Origin: JABMRP01 sp964444795
GTDB lineage: Bacteria; Planctomycetota; Planctomycetia; Pirellulales; Thermoguttaceae
Assembly (NCBI GenBank): GCA_964444795.1
Contig: CAYUIQ010000091.1
Span: 1-29,972 of the forward strand
Length of the DNA: 29,972 nucleotides
Reading direction: 5' to 3'
A program made the translations under genes and the position numbers. The notes under the pieces are model-generated. The model had not been told where the DNA came from, did no database searches, and worked only from the letters and a program-made list of their open reading frames with translations. Positions 21,622 through 29,972 of the stretch are shown one piece after another; position 1 is the stretch's first letter; each line of letters starts with the position of its first letter.

Positions 21622-24600
21622 GTGCTTTCTCGCAACCATCCAAGCGTTTGGCGTATTCTGCCGGTTGTCCTTCTCTGCTGCCAAGTAGATGCCGACCGTC
21701 TGAAAGCGGAAGCACCGAACATCCAACCGCGCGATCTGGCCCGACGCATTCTCGACGACACGGGTGTCCGGGGCGGACTCATCGTCCACGTCGGTTGTGG
21801 CAACGGCCGGCTGACGGCTGCCTTGCGAGCAAACGACCGATACCTGGTTCAAGGCCTCGACGCGTCGGCCGCAAACCTCCAACAGGCGAGTGAACACATC
21901 AACTCTCTCGGGCTCCAGGGAAAAGTCTCCGTGGCGGCGTTTGACGGCCGGCGGCTACCTCATGCCGACAATCTGGTCAATCTGCTGGTGGTCGAACAGC
22001 CGGGCGACGTGGGCGCCGACGAGATGATGCGCGTGCTCGTACCGCTGGGCGTGGCGTACATCAAGAAAGGCGATTCCTGGAGCAAAACGACGAAGCCTTG
22101 GCCGAAAGAGATCGACGAGTGGACCCACTGGCTGCACGGACCCGACGGCAACGCCGTGGCCGAGGACACGGTCGTCGGCCCGCCGCGCCGGTTGCAGTGG
22201 ATCGCCAAACCGTATTGGTCGCGCCATCATCACACGGTGCCCAGCGTGACGGGCATGGTGTCGGCAGCGGGACGCGTGTTTTACGTCGTCGATGAAGCGC
22301 CCGGCGGCATGGACGGCAGTGTTCCGGACCAATGGGCGCTGGTCGCCCGCGATGCGTTCAACGGTGTGCCCTTGTGGCGCACACGGATGCCCGATTGGGG
22401 CTGGAAGTCCTGGAGCGACAACTGGCAGGTTCGTTTCACGATTCCCACGCACATCGCGCGGCGGTTGGTGGCCGTCGGCGATCGCGTGTACGCAACGCTC
22501 GGATTCAACGAGCCGCTGACCGAGTTGGACGCGGCCACCGGCGAGGTACTGCGCTCCTTCCAGGGCACGCGGTATACCGACGAGATCCTGCTGCACGACG
22601 GGCATCTCATCCTCGCGATCAACAAAGACGCACAGCGGCCCGGCGCCGCTTCCGATCAGCGACGCAACGAGACCGACACGCCGGGCGAACCGCCGGTGCG
22701 AAAGTCGGTCGCTCTGATCGACGTCTCCAGCGGCAAGACGCTCTGGAAGAAGGGCGATTACGTCGGGCTTCGCTCCAAGACCGGGTCGATGGAGCGGATC
22801 AGCCACCTGTCGATGTGTGCCGGTGACGGCCGCGTGTTCTTCGTCGACGGAGAGCGGATCGTCGGCCTGTCATTGGACGATGGTCGTGAAGTCTGGACGG
22901 TGCCGCGGCCGGAAATCCCCGAACATCGCATGCGATACAATCTCCGCTTCAGCGACATGTGTTCGCTGGTCTACTCCGACGGCACGCTCTACTTCGCCCA
23001 AGTCAATCCCGTGAAAAGGGTCGGCTGGCGAGGAGAGCGGGCCCGATTGCACGCCTTCTCGGCCGCCACGGGCAAGGAGCTCTGGGACCGGCAGTGCGCC
23101 TCCTGGGGTTGGGGGCATCCGGCCGACGTGATGGTCGTTGACGGGCTCGTCTGGGTCCACGATTTCGAGACGGCGTTTCTTCTGGGGCTCGATCCGGCCA
23201 GCGGCGAAGTGCGGCGAAAGGTCTCCAACTTCAAGGCCTTCGACAACGGCCACCATCACCGCTGCTATCGAAACAAGGCAACCACGCGATTCATGATGAC
23301 CAGCTATCGCGGGCTGGAGTTTATCGACTTCGCCGGCGAGCAGACCGACCGCAACCACTGGGTCCGCGGCACGTGCCGCCTGGGTGCGTTTCCCTGCAAC
23401 GGGCTAATCTACGCGACCCCGCACCCGTGTAGTTGCTACATCAGCTCGAAGCTCAACGGCTTTGTGGCGTTGGCACCCGAGGGACCGTCGCCCCGGGCCG
23501 AGTCCGACTCGCACAAGCTGCAACGCGGTCCGGCTTACGACGAAATACCTTCTCCGCTTTCGGCTTCCCGCGCTCCGCTTTCGGAGGACTGGCCCATGTA
23601 TCGACACGACCGCACACGCGGCGGCGCGACCGAGGCGTCCTTGCCGACCGACTTGAAGAAAGCATGGGAGGTTGACATGGGCGTCAAGCCCACGGGCTGC
23701 GTTGTCGTCGGCGACGTGGCGATCGTGGCCGCGGCGCATCGAGTCGTGGCCCTCAATGCCGAAGATGGAAAGCAACTCTGGACCTTCACCGGCGGCGGTC
23801 CCATCGACTCGCCGCCCACGATCGACCGAGGCCGGGCTTATTTCGGCTGCGCCGACGGGTGGCTCTACTGTCTGCGGATGTCCGACGGCCAGCTCGTCTG
23901 GCGATTCCGCGGCGCTCCCGCGGAGCGACTCATCGCAGCGCCCGGCGGCATCGAATCGGCATGGCCGGTGCATGGAGGCCCGTTGGTCGACGAGGGGGTC
24001 GTTTACTTCACGGCGGGACGCTCCTCCTTCCTCGACGGCGGCATCCTGGCGTTTTCGCTCGATGCGAGCACGGGCAAGATCCTCTCGCGACGGAAGATCG
24101 CGTCGGAGCACTCGATGGACGTCGACGCGGGAACCGACCGGTTGGGCGACTCCGGGCTGCTGTCCGATCCGCTGGTCGGCCGGGGCGACGCGATCACCAT
24201 GCGACATCGGCAGATCTTCCCCGAACCCGCGTCCGTCACGCCAGCCGTCGACGGATTCCTGCGGACCACCGGCGGCATGCTCGACGACGAGTGGTTCAGC
24301 CGCGCCCGATGGTATCTGGGCGACCGGCCGATCGCCGAGTACATGGTCTTCGACGAGACGGCGCTGTACGGGGTAAGGGCCCGAGACGCGATGACCGGAT
24401 ACGGGGGTTTCTTCGCGCCCGGTACCAAAGGTTTCGAGTTGTTCGCAACCGATCTGGCGACGATCATGGGCGTGGATGCGAAACAAGTGGCCAGCGCGGG
24501 CAAGAAGGAATACGGAATCAAGATTCCCAAGCGATGGTCGATCCGCGTACCGGTTCGCGTCACGGCCATGGCGCTGGCCGGCGACACCCTGATAGCCGGC

Positions 24601-24819
24601 GGTACGCCCGATGTGATCGATCCAGCCGATCCCTGGGCGGCGTACCAGGGTCAACACGGCGGCAAGCTATTGGTGCTTTCCACCACGGACGGCAAGATTC
24701 GGGCGGATCACGAACTCGACGCCCCGCCGGTGCTCGACGGCGTCTCAGTATCGGGCGGGCGACTGTTTATTTCGACGATCGAGGGCGAGATTCTCTGCTA
24801 CGAGGGGGAAAGCCGTTGA
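21622..24819 (+). CDS. Exported methyltransferase-fold / PQQ-type propeller fusion
   Basis: A 1065-aa protein from GTG 21622. A short hydrophobic N-terminus (RILPVVLLCCQ) suggests export. Residues about 33-155 form a class I SAM-methyltransferase fold with motif I VHVGCGNGRL (55-64), an acidic end of strand 2 (GLDASAANL) and AAFDGRRLPH. Two PQQ-like beta-propellers follow (about 185-625 and 645-1060), each with repeated 'LDAATGEVL' or 'LNAEDGKQLW' blades. The segment between them is Ser/Pro-rich. The combination recurs in planctomycetes, to my knowledge without assigned function. SAM is not expected outside the cytoplasm, so the N-terminal fold may be non-catalytic or the protein may stay inside. 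Convergent with the next gene (8-base gap). Confidence 0.88.
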   Translation: MLSRNHPSVWRILPVVLLCCQVDADRLKAEAPNIQPRDLARRILDDTGVRGGLIVHVGCGNGRLTAALRANDRYLVQGLDASAANLQQASEHINSLGLQGKVSVAAFDGRRLPHADNLVNLLVVEQPGDVGADEMMRVLVPLGVAYIKKGDSWSKTTKPWPKEIDEWTHWLHGPDGNAVAEDTVVGPPRRLQWIAKPYWSRHHHTVPSVTGMVSAAGRVFYVVDEAPGGMDGSVPDQWALVARDAFNGVPLWRTRMPDWGWKSWSDNWQVRFTIPTHIARRLVAVGDRVYATLGFNEPLTELDAATGEVLRSFQGTRYTDEILLHDGHLILAINKDAQRPGAASDQRRNETDTPGEPPVRKSVALIDVSSGKTLWKKGDYVGLRSKTGSMERISHLSMCAGDGRVFFVDGERIVGLSLDDGREVWTVPRPEIPEHRMRYNLRFSDMCSLVYSDGTLYFAQVNPVKRVGWRGERARLHAFSAATGKELWDRQCASWGWGHPADVMVVDGLVWVHDFETAFLLGLDPASGEVRRKVSNFKAFDNGHHHRCYRNKATTRFMMTSYRGLEFIDFAGEQTDRNHWVRGTCRLGAFPCNGLIYATPHPCSCYISSKLNGFVALAPEGPSPRAESDSHKLQRGPAYDEIPSPLSASRAPLSEDWPMYRHDRTRGGATEASLPTDLKKAWEVDMGVKPTGCVVVGDVAIVAAAHRVVALNAEDGKQLWTFTGGGPIDSPPTIDRGRAYFGCADGWLYCLRMSDGQLVWRFRGAPAERLIAAPGGIESAWPVHGGPLVDEGVVYFTAGRSSFLDGGILAFSLDASTGKILSRRKIASEHSMDVDAGTDRLGDSGLLSDPLVGRGDAITMRHRQIFPEPASVTPAVDGFLRTTGGMLDDEWFSRARWYLGDRPIAEYMVFDETALYGVRARDAMTGYGGFFAPGTKGFELFATDLATIMGVDAKQVASAGKKEYGIKIPKRWSIRVPVRVTAMALAGDTLIAGGTPDVIDPADPWAAYQGQHGGKLLVLSTTDGKIRADHELDAPPVLDGVSVSGGRLFISTIEGEILCYEGESR

Positions 24820-24827
24820 CGGACTGC

Positions 24828-26084
24828 TCACCGTCGACGCACGTCGTAGCACAACAGCACATCTTGATCGCGGACGTAGAGCCGGCCGCCGGAGATGACC
24901 AGATGCGGCCAGGCTTTTTGATCGCTGCGATTGGGCTGGTCGAATTGGCCGTGGAGAACAAACTCTTCCGCGTCTGCTTCAACGAGACTGATCGGGCCGT
25001 TTTCGCTGCGGCAGTAGAGCATCCCCTCGGCCATCAGGATCGAACACTTGCCCGGCGCGCGGCTTCGCCAGCGGATCTTGCCCGTTTTGTACTCCAGGCA
25101 GGTGAGAATGCCCGGGTCGTTACAGCCGTAGAGCACCTCGCCGAAGCGAATCAACCCGCCGTGGTGGTTCTTCATCTCCTTGGTGAAGTAAACTCCCCCG
25201 GCGCGGAATCCGTCGGGCGTTTTCTCGATCCGGGCCAACCCGCCGCCCACTTCATAACCCGCGGCGGCGAAGACCGTGTCGTCCGCCCAGACGGGCGTGG
25301 CGATGTTGATTCCGCCGTACTTGGTGTAAGCGGATTCGTCGTATCGCCAGAGCAGCTTGCCGTCGGCGGCGTCGACTCCGACCACGCCGTTGCCGGTAAA
25401 TTGAACGTACTGCGCCACGCCGTGGCAAGAGACCTTGATGATCGACGCATACGAGGCCGGATCGCCGATCGGCGAAGTCCAAAGGGTGCGGCCGGTCATT
25501 TTGTCCAGCGCGGCGATGGTGGCCCGATCGCCGCCGGGCGTGCAGAGCAAGCGAGTGCCGTCGATCAGCACGCTCTCGGCGTATCCCCACTTGGGCACCG
25601 CGCCGCCGAGATCGGCCACCAGACTCTTGCTCCAGCGGATCGTTCCTCGCTTCAAGTCGAGGCAGGCGAGCGTGCCGCTGGCTCCCAGCACGTAGAGTCG
25701 ATCGCCGTCGACGGTGGGCGTGCATCGCGTGCCGGGGCTATAGCCGTCGTACTCGACCGGCCCGATGTCGGTCGCCCAGAGTCGCCGCCCCTGGCCCTCG
25801 ACGTCCAGCGCCATGACCCACTCGCGGCCGCCACGGTTGCCCATCGTGTAGAGCACGTTGCCGACGATCGCCGGTCCGCTGTAGCCTTCGCCCAAGCCGG
25901 TGGCGGTCCAAAGCAGCGGCGGCCCTCCCTCGGGCCACTGCCGCAACAGCCCCGCCTCGCGACAGACGGCATCGCGCGCCGCGCCTCGCCAGCCGGGCCA
26001 ATCGTCGGCCCGGGTTGTTGCCGTCAAGAATAATGTCAACAGGGTGAAAAAGATCGCGCGGTAATACACGGTATGTACCCCCAT
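24828..26084 (-). CDS. Exported PQQ-like beta-propeller protein
   Basis: A 418-aa protein with a signal peptide (cleavage about TRA-DDW, residues 25-27). The planctomycete DDWPGWRG start follows, then 7-8 propeller blades with motifs such as LDLKRGTIRWSKSL, LDKMTGRTLW and VDAADGKLLWRY. Such proteins resemble BamB and quinoprotein dehydrogenase propellers, but I see no separate heme or catalytic domain. It is last in the isomerase-symporter-propeller operon, 36 bases after the symporter. The context suggests a role in sugar handling outside the cytoplasm. A GTG five codons downstream is an alternative start. Confidence 0.88.
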   Translation of the reverse strand: MGVHTVYYRAIFFTLLTLFLTATTRADDWPGWRGAARDAVCREAGLLRQWPEGGPPLLWTATGLGEGYSGPAIVGNVLYTMGNRGGREWVMALDVEGQGRRLWATDIGPVEYDGYSPGTRCTPTVDGDRLYVLGASGTLACLDLKRGTIRWSKSLVADLGGAVPKWGYAESVLIDGTRLLCTPGGDRATIAALDKMTGRTLWTSPIGDPASYASIIKVSCHGVAQYVQFTGNGVVGVDAADGKLLWRYDESAYTKYGGINIATPVWADDTVFAAAGYEVGGGLARIEKTPDGFRAGGVYFTKEMKNHHGGLIRFGEVLYGCNDPGILTCLEYKTGKIRWRSRAPGKCSILMAEGMLYCRSENGPISLVEADAEEFVLHGQFDQPNRSDQKAWPHLVISGGRLYVRDQDVLLCYDVRRR

Positions 26085-26087
26085 CAG

Positions 26088-26106
26088 CCCCCGGCTCTTC
26101 CGGGGG
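26088..26106 (-). promoter_or_regulatory. Hairpin just before the propeller gene start
   Basis: CCCCCGG and CCGGGGG form a perfect 7-bp stem with loop AAGAG (minus strand), ending 3 bases before ATG 26084. It could hide the weak GGGGG ribosome site or act as an attenuator inside the operon. No T-tract follows. Confidence 0.45.
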
Positions 26107-26120
26107 GCCGGATCACTCGT

Positions 26121-28355
26121 TTACCCCTGGAAATACAGGTACGCCGCCAGGATCGCGCCCAACACGATCGCCGAGGCGGTCACGTCGGCCCAGTTCCAAC
26201 TGGCACGCGACTCGGCCCTGTCCTGGTCGGTCATCGTGCCGTAGGTCAGGCCGGTGATCTTTCCGTAGTCCGGCTTCCTCGTCACGAAGCTGACCGTAAC
26301 CATGGCCACCGCGCAGACGATGAGGATCAGGATGCTGTAGTACTGGAAGAACATCTTGTTGACGACCCAGAGGAGCGAGTCGACGGGATAGCCGTCTTCA
26401 AAGCCGGTCATTTTCAGCTTGACCGGCGTATCGATGGCCAGGCGGAAGATACCCATGATGGCACCAACGATCAGCGCCGCCAGACAACCCGCGCCGTTGA
26501 GCCGCTTCCAGAAGATCCCCAGGAAGAAGACGACGAAAATCGGCGGTGCCAGATAGGCCTGGACACCCTGCAAGTAATCGTAAAGGCCTTTGCTGCCCTG
26601 AATAACGGGTATCCACGCTAAGCCGATGAGCACCATGACGACAGTGGCGAAGCGGCCGATCCAGACCAGTCGGTGCTGGGACGTGTTGGGCCGCAGCTTC
26701 GAGTAGAAGTCCATCGTAAACAGCGTGGCCGAGGCGTTGAACACGCCGGCCAGCGAACTCATCAGCGCGGCCAGCAGGCCGGCGACAACCAACCCGCGAA
26801 CGCCCTTGGGAAGCACGGTGGTGACCATCATCGGGAAGCTCATGCCGCTGTCCCGGATGTTCTTCTTCGCGTTGGTTTGCAGCAAGGCATACTGATCGGG
26901 GGCTTCCTCGATCATGCGGTCCATGTCGAGCTGCCGCTTACCGTCGACCGTGATCACGAATTCGGCGTGCTTTCTCAGCAGCACCTCCTGGCGGTTGGCG
27001 CGCGCGTCGGCCAGAAGCAAAGCCGCTTGTTCCGGCTCTTCCGCGCGCATCTTGACGATGTCGACGATATCCTTTCCGTTTTCGTCCGTCGTGACGAAGC
27101 CCGGGTATTTGGCGAGTGTGTCGGGGCTCTTGAGAAACGCCTCGTTCTTCAACATTCCCTCGAAGCTCCGCTCACTATTTCCGGTTTGCCACTGGAACAT
27201 CAGGGCAAAGCAGATCATGCCGGGGATAATGAAGATGAAGACGGGCAGGAGTTTCAGCATGGAAGCGAAAATCGCACCCCGGCGAGCCTCCCGTTCGTTG
27301 GGCGCGCCGAGGGCACGCTGGACGATGTACTGGTCGGTACACCAATACCAGAGCCCGATCACCGGAGCACAGAAGAGCATGCTCAGCCAGGGGTAGTTGT
27401 CGTTAAAGTACCAGGACAATTCCCCCGACTTTGCACCCGTATCCGGGTTGGTTACGACCGTATCGACCGGTGCCCAGGACGCCTGGACTCCTTCGGGGAC
27501 CAGCGGCTTCCAGAGGTTGAACATATCGGACCCGGCGACCTCGCGCAATGCGTCCCATCCGCCCAGGGCCTGGAGTCCGTAGACCGTCACCAGGACGGAG
27601 CCGACCACCAAGACGACCGTCTGCACGGCCTCGGTATAGGCGACCGCGCGCAACCCGCCCAGCACCGTATAGGCTCCGGTGAGAAGGATCACCAGGATCG
27701 ATCCGACCCAGAAGGCCTTTTCGGGCCCCATGCCTCCCACGTCGGCCAGTAACACGGAGAAGACAATCCCTCCGGCGAAGATGCCAACGGCGATTTTGGT
27801 CACCACGTAAGCCGCCAACGAGATCAGCGAGAGAACCCAACGGCTGGTCGGGTTGAACCGCCGTTCGAGAAACTCGGGCATGGTGAAGACCTTCGACCGG
27901 GAGTAGAAGGGGACCAAGACCCAAGCCAGCACCAGCAAACACCAGGCGTGCAACTCGTAATGGGCCATCGCCACGCCATCGGTACAGCCGGAACCGGCCA
28001 GGCCGACGAGATGCTCCGATCCGATGTTGGAGGCAAAGATCGATGCCCCCACGATGAACCAACCGAGATTGCGCCCGGCCAGGAAGTAGTCGTCGGCCGT
28101 GTCCTTGTTCTTGCGGATGACCCACCAGGCGAGTAGCCCGAGCATGGCGAAGTAGCCGCCGATCACCGCCCAGTCGACCCCCTCCATCCGGCCGCCGGTC
28201 GATGTTTCCGTCTTCTCCTCGACCGGCGCCGATGCGGCCGGATCGGAGTCGGCCGGTGGCGCTTCTTCGGAGGCGAAAGTTTGCGACGGACCACAGCACA
28301 CGATGCCGGCGGTGATCAACAGCGTCAGAGCGAGTAGCGGCGTACGGCCGAGCAT
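26121..28355 (-). CDS. SSS-family sodium:solute symporter (SGLT-like)
   Basis: A 744-aa protein. After an N-terminal hydrophobic segment (1-29, signal-peptide-like) and an acidic Pro/Ala linker (30-55) come the usual helices of the sodium:solute symporter family. Hallmarks are FLAGRNLGWF, GSEHLVGLAGSG, WYWCTDQYIVQRALGAPN and GLVVAGLLAALMSSLAG, which favour the sugar (SGLT/vSGLT) branch. It should import a sugar or related polyol with Na+. An extra charged block of about 115 residues (about 391-505) splits the helices where family members have a short loop. The start has AGAGGAG 7 bases upstream. It lies 57 bases after the isomerase gene, which points to a fucose- or arabinose-like substrate. 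Confidence 0.93.
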   Translation of the reverse strand: MLGRTPLLALTLLITAGIVCCGPSQTFASEEAPPADSDPAASAPVEEKTETSTGGRMEGVDWAVIGGYFAMLGLLAWWVIRKNKDTADDYFLAGRNLGWFIVGASIFASNIGSEHLVGLAGSGCTDGVAMAHYELHAWCLLVLAWVLVPFYSRSKVFTMPEFLERRFNPTSRWVLSLISLAAYVVTKIAVGIFAGGIVFSVLLADVGGMGPEKAFWVGSILVILLTGAYTVLGGLRAVAYTEAVQTVVLVVGSVLVTVYGLQALGGWDALREVAGSDMFNLWKPLVPEGVQASWAPVDTVVTNPDTGAKSGELSWYFNDNYPWLSMLFCAPVIGLWYWCTDQYIVQRALGAPNEREARRGAIFASMLKLLPVFIFIIPGMICFALMFQWQTGNSERSFEGMLKNEAFLKSPDTLAKYPGFVTTDENGKDIVDIVKMRAEEPEQAALLLADARANRQEVLLRKHAEFVITVDGKRQLDMDRMIEEAPDQYALLQTNAKKNIRDSGMSFPMMVTTVLPKGVRGLVVAGLLAALMSSLAGVFNASATLFTMDFYSKLRPNTSQHRLVWIGRFATVVMVLIGLAWIPVIQGSKGLYDYLQGVQAYLAPPIFVVFFLGIFWKRLNGAGCLAALIVGAIMGIFRLAIDTPVKLKMTGFEDGYPVDSLLWVVNKMFFQYYSILILIVCAVAMVTVSFVTRKPDYGKITGLTYGTMTDQDRAESRASWNWADVTASAIVLGAILAAYLYFQG

Positions 28356-28412
28356 GGGTGGTCTCCTCTTGGGGGAAACGCCGGGTACAAGGGCCCGGGC
28401 TAAACTAAGATT

Positions 28413-29870
28413 CTAGAATGGCAACTGCGGCGTGTACAATCCGGGTGAGTCCTGCGTGGCGTGATGGACGTTCATGCCGAGGTAGTTTCCAAAGGCCTCC
28501 CACAGCACGTTGCCCACGTGGGTCTGGGTAATCGCCACGTGGTGCGGGAAGTGTCGCAGCAGCACGTCACGGTAAAGCCGCTGCAAATTGGGGATGCGAC
28601 ACCAGCCGTAGGCACCGAAGGTGACCGCCGGATTGTCCTCGATCTTACCCTCCGCCGCGACCGCGTGCCAGCGGGAATCCGCATCTTGGGTCACCCGGAA
28701 CAGCGTCAGCGGCGACGGTTTGGCGATGAATTCGCACGTTCCCTGCGAATCGTCGTACGTGGCCGCTCCGCCGGAGGCGATGATCTCCTGCACGCCCAGC
28801 TTGGGGTGCGTCCCTGCAAACGAGGCGGGAAATACCCCGCAATGCCAGATATTGGCCAGTTCGTCGTCGTCGTTGTGCAAGTTGTTCCAGTCGGCCAATC
28901 CGGCGGGCGAACCGCTGGCCAGCATGGCCGCGTGCATCGACAGCGTGCCCATGATGTCCGACTCACACGCACAGGGCGTCCCTTCGTCGCCCAGCCGGCT
29001 CATTGCCGTACAGCTACACGCGCCGTAGTTCGCCTGGATCGAAGTCCAGCATTGAATTCCAAATGCGTCGATCCCGTTCTCTTCCTTGAAGCGGCGGAGA
29101 AACAGCTCGAGCTTGGCGCTCCGCAATACGCTCGCCGGCTTTACGGCCGAAACGTCGGCGTATTGGCCCGTGGCCGTGACGAGTTCCAGCACCGCCGGAT
29201 CGTCGTCGGCCAGCGCATTAGCGCCGGCGATCGCTTCGGACAGATCGAGCGTCACCGTCGTGGCGCCGAGTCGCTGGAGCATCTTCTCGTCGTAGCGGCA
29301 CGTCCAAAAGGCGTCGGGCCGCGCGCCGATCTGACCGTATCGGGCGTTGCGCACTCCGGTGACCACGCGGCAGACGCGGACGAACCAATCGAGGTCGGCG
29401 GCAAACGCATCGTCGGACGGAAAACAGATCGGCCGCCGGGCGACCGTGTATTTCGCGTCGATCTGCCGCAAAACGTCGCCGATGGAAAGCAGCCCGCAGA
29501 AGGCGTCGCGGCGACGCGTCTTCATCGTCAGCGTCTCTTCCTCCTGGCAGCCGAAGATCATCACCGGCACGTTGAGATTCGCCTTGCGCACCGTCCACGC
29601 GACGGATTGTTCCTCGCCGAAGTTGACCGCCCCAACGACGATCCCCTGGATGTCGTTCCGGCGGAACAACTCGGCGCAGATCTCGGCTTCGGCGAGCGAT
29701 TGCACGCAACCGACTTCCGTCTGGTCCTCGCCGGGCACCACGACTTCGATCCCCAGCTTTTCCATCGCGGTGATCGTCTCGCCACGCATCTTGGCGGCCA
29801 GTTCGGAGCTGAAGAATCCCCGGTTGGCCGGAATGAACCCAATGCGGGCCGGTTTCTGTTGAAAGCTCAT
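28413..29870 (-). CDS. L-fucose/L-arabinose isomerase-like protein
   Basis: A 485-aa protein of the fucose/arabinose isomerase superfamily (aldose-ketose isomerisation with a divalent metal, cytoplasmic). The N-terminal Rossmann-like parts (IGFIPANRGFF; GIVVGAVNFGEEQ) are followed by a catalytic half with the expected metal ligands: Glu about 303 (CESDIMG), Asp about 327 (ADWNN) and His about 451 (THVGN). Planctomycetes have many divergent members, so the exact substrate is uncertain. ATG 29870 is set by AAGGAG 7 bases upstream; an in-frame ATG 57 bases earlier has none. First gene of an operon with the symporter and the propeller protein. Confidence 0.88.
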   Translation of the reverse strand: MSFQQKPARIGFIPANRGFFSSELAAKMRGETITAMEKLGIEVVVPGEDQTEVGCVQSLAEAEICAELFRRNDIQGIVVGAVNFGEEQSVAWTVRKANLNVPVMIFGCQEEETLTMKTRRRDAFCGLLSIGDVLRQIDAKYTVARRPICFPSDDAFAADLDWFVRVCRVVTGVRNARYGQIGARPDAFWTCRYDEKMLQRLGATTVTLDLSEAIAGANALADDDPAVLELVTATGQYADVSAVKPASVLRSAKLELFLRRFKEENGIDAFGIQCWTSIQANYGACSCTAMSRLGDEGTPCACESDIMGTLSMHAAMLASGSPAGLADWNNLHNDDDELANIWHCGVFPASFAGTHPKLGVQEIIASGGAATYDDSQGTCEFIAKPSPLTLFRVTQDADSRWHAVAAEGKIEDNPAVTFGAYGWCRIPNLQRLYRDVLLRHFPHHVAITQTHVGNVLWEAFGNYLGMNVHHATQDSPGLYTPQLPF

Positions 29871-29924
29871 CAAGCGACTCCTTTGCATCGTTGCATCCGA
29901 GACGACACGGACGGCCCTGTGTGC

Positions 29925-29946
29925 CACTGCTTGCTTGCAAGCAGTG
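29925..29946. repeat. Perfect 22-bp palindrome upstream of the isomerase operon
   Basis: CACTGCTTGC and GCAAGCAGTG are perfect inverted 10-base arms around TT, 54-75 bases upstream of the isomerase start codon. The position suits an operator for a sugar-responsive regulator, but similar TTGC-TTGCAAGC palindromes also occur as dispersed repeats. I cannot tell which. Confidence 0.55.
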
Positions 29947-29972
29947 CGTGTTTGTCGGGTTTTCAGCTCTAC

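Noticed and set aside
21070..21897. 275-codon minus-strand frame across the ThuA remnant and the next gene
   Set aside because: It is out of frame with the recognisable ThuA motifs and antisense to the methyltransferase fold.
23859..26033. Long plus-strand frame covering the end of the fusion gene and the propeller gene
   Set aside because: Arg-rich shadow of two real genes on opposite strands.
28356..28412. Terminator between the isomerase and symporter genes
   Set aside because: Only a 5-bp GC stem without a T-tract; the genes look co-transcribed.

Overview
The window looks like chromosomal DNA of a high-GC planctomycete (Planctomycetota, probably a Pirellulales-type heterotroph). This is inferred from the gene content: a PEP-CTERM anchored protein, exported PQQ-type propellers carrying the 'DWPxWRG' start, a ThuA-type remnant, a secretin-tip protein, and a MoxR / DUF58 / BatA-like / double-VWA cluster. 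No rRNA, tRNA, CRISPR array or transposase gene was found.

Layout. (1) 132-2296, minus strand: a PEP-CTERM surface protein with a strong terminator, and a small lipoprotein built of 33-bp repeats. (2) 2418-6466, minus: a compact signalling operon in the order hybrid-free sensor kinase, single-domain response regulator, receiver-PP2C phosphatase, STAS protein. Together they form the upstream half of a partner-switching pathway. No RsbW-type kinase or sigma factor is present. (3) 6740-13717, minus: four co-directional genes that I regard as the most novel block. They are an exported 816-aa protein with His-Asp repeats, evenly spaced CxxCxGxG fingers and a C-terminal propeller; a small exported protein carrying only a secretin-tip motif; a membrane-anchored VWA protein; and a zinc-ribbon/TM/alpha-alpha-toroid protein. 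The last two share a juxtamembrane ectodomain. (4) 13718-14491: a 774-bp divergent intergenic region with a good sigma70-like promoter for the plus strand.

(5) 14492-21140, plus: a MoxR AAA+ ATPase, a DUF58 protein, a BatA-like VWA protein, a double-VWA/GATase-like membrane protein and a small exported protein. This is the usual planctomycete MoxR-VWA cluster, but the MoxR has DQ in place of DE in Walker B, and the BatA-like VWA has lost its metal site. A 103-bp near-perfect hairpin element sits between the DUF58 and BatA-like genes. (6) 21144-21575, minus: the C-terminal half of a ThuA-like protein, apparently a 5'-truncated pseudogene. (7) 21622-24819, plus: an exported methyltransferase-fold/PQQ-propeller fusion, convergent with (8) 24828-29870, minus: a sugar-isomerase, sodium:solute symporter and PQQ-propeller operon, probably for uptake and isomerisation of a deoxy-sugar or pentose.

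Several short perfect palindromes (near 6516, 6683, 14164 and 29925) look like dispersed intergenic repeats. Blocks 3 and 5 are divergent neighbours and both are built around VWA proteins. A joint role in assembling or maintaining an envelope structure is my inference, not something the sequence proves.
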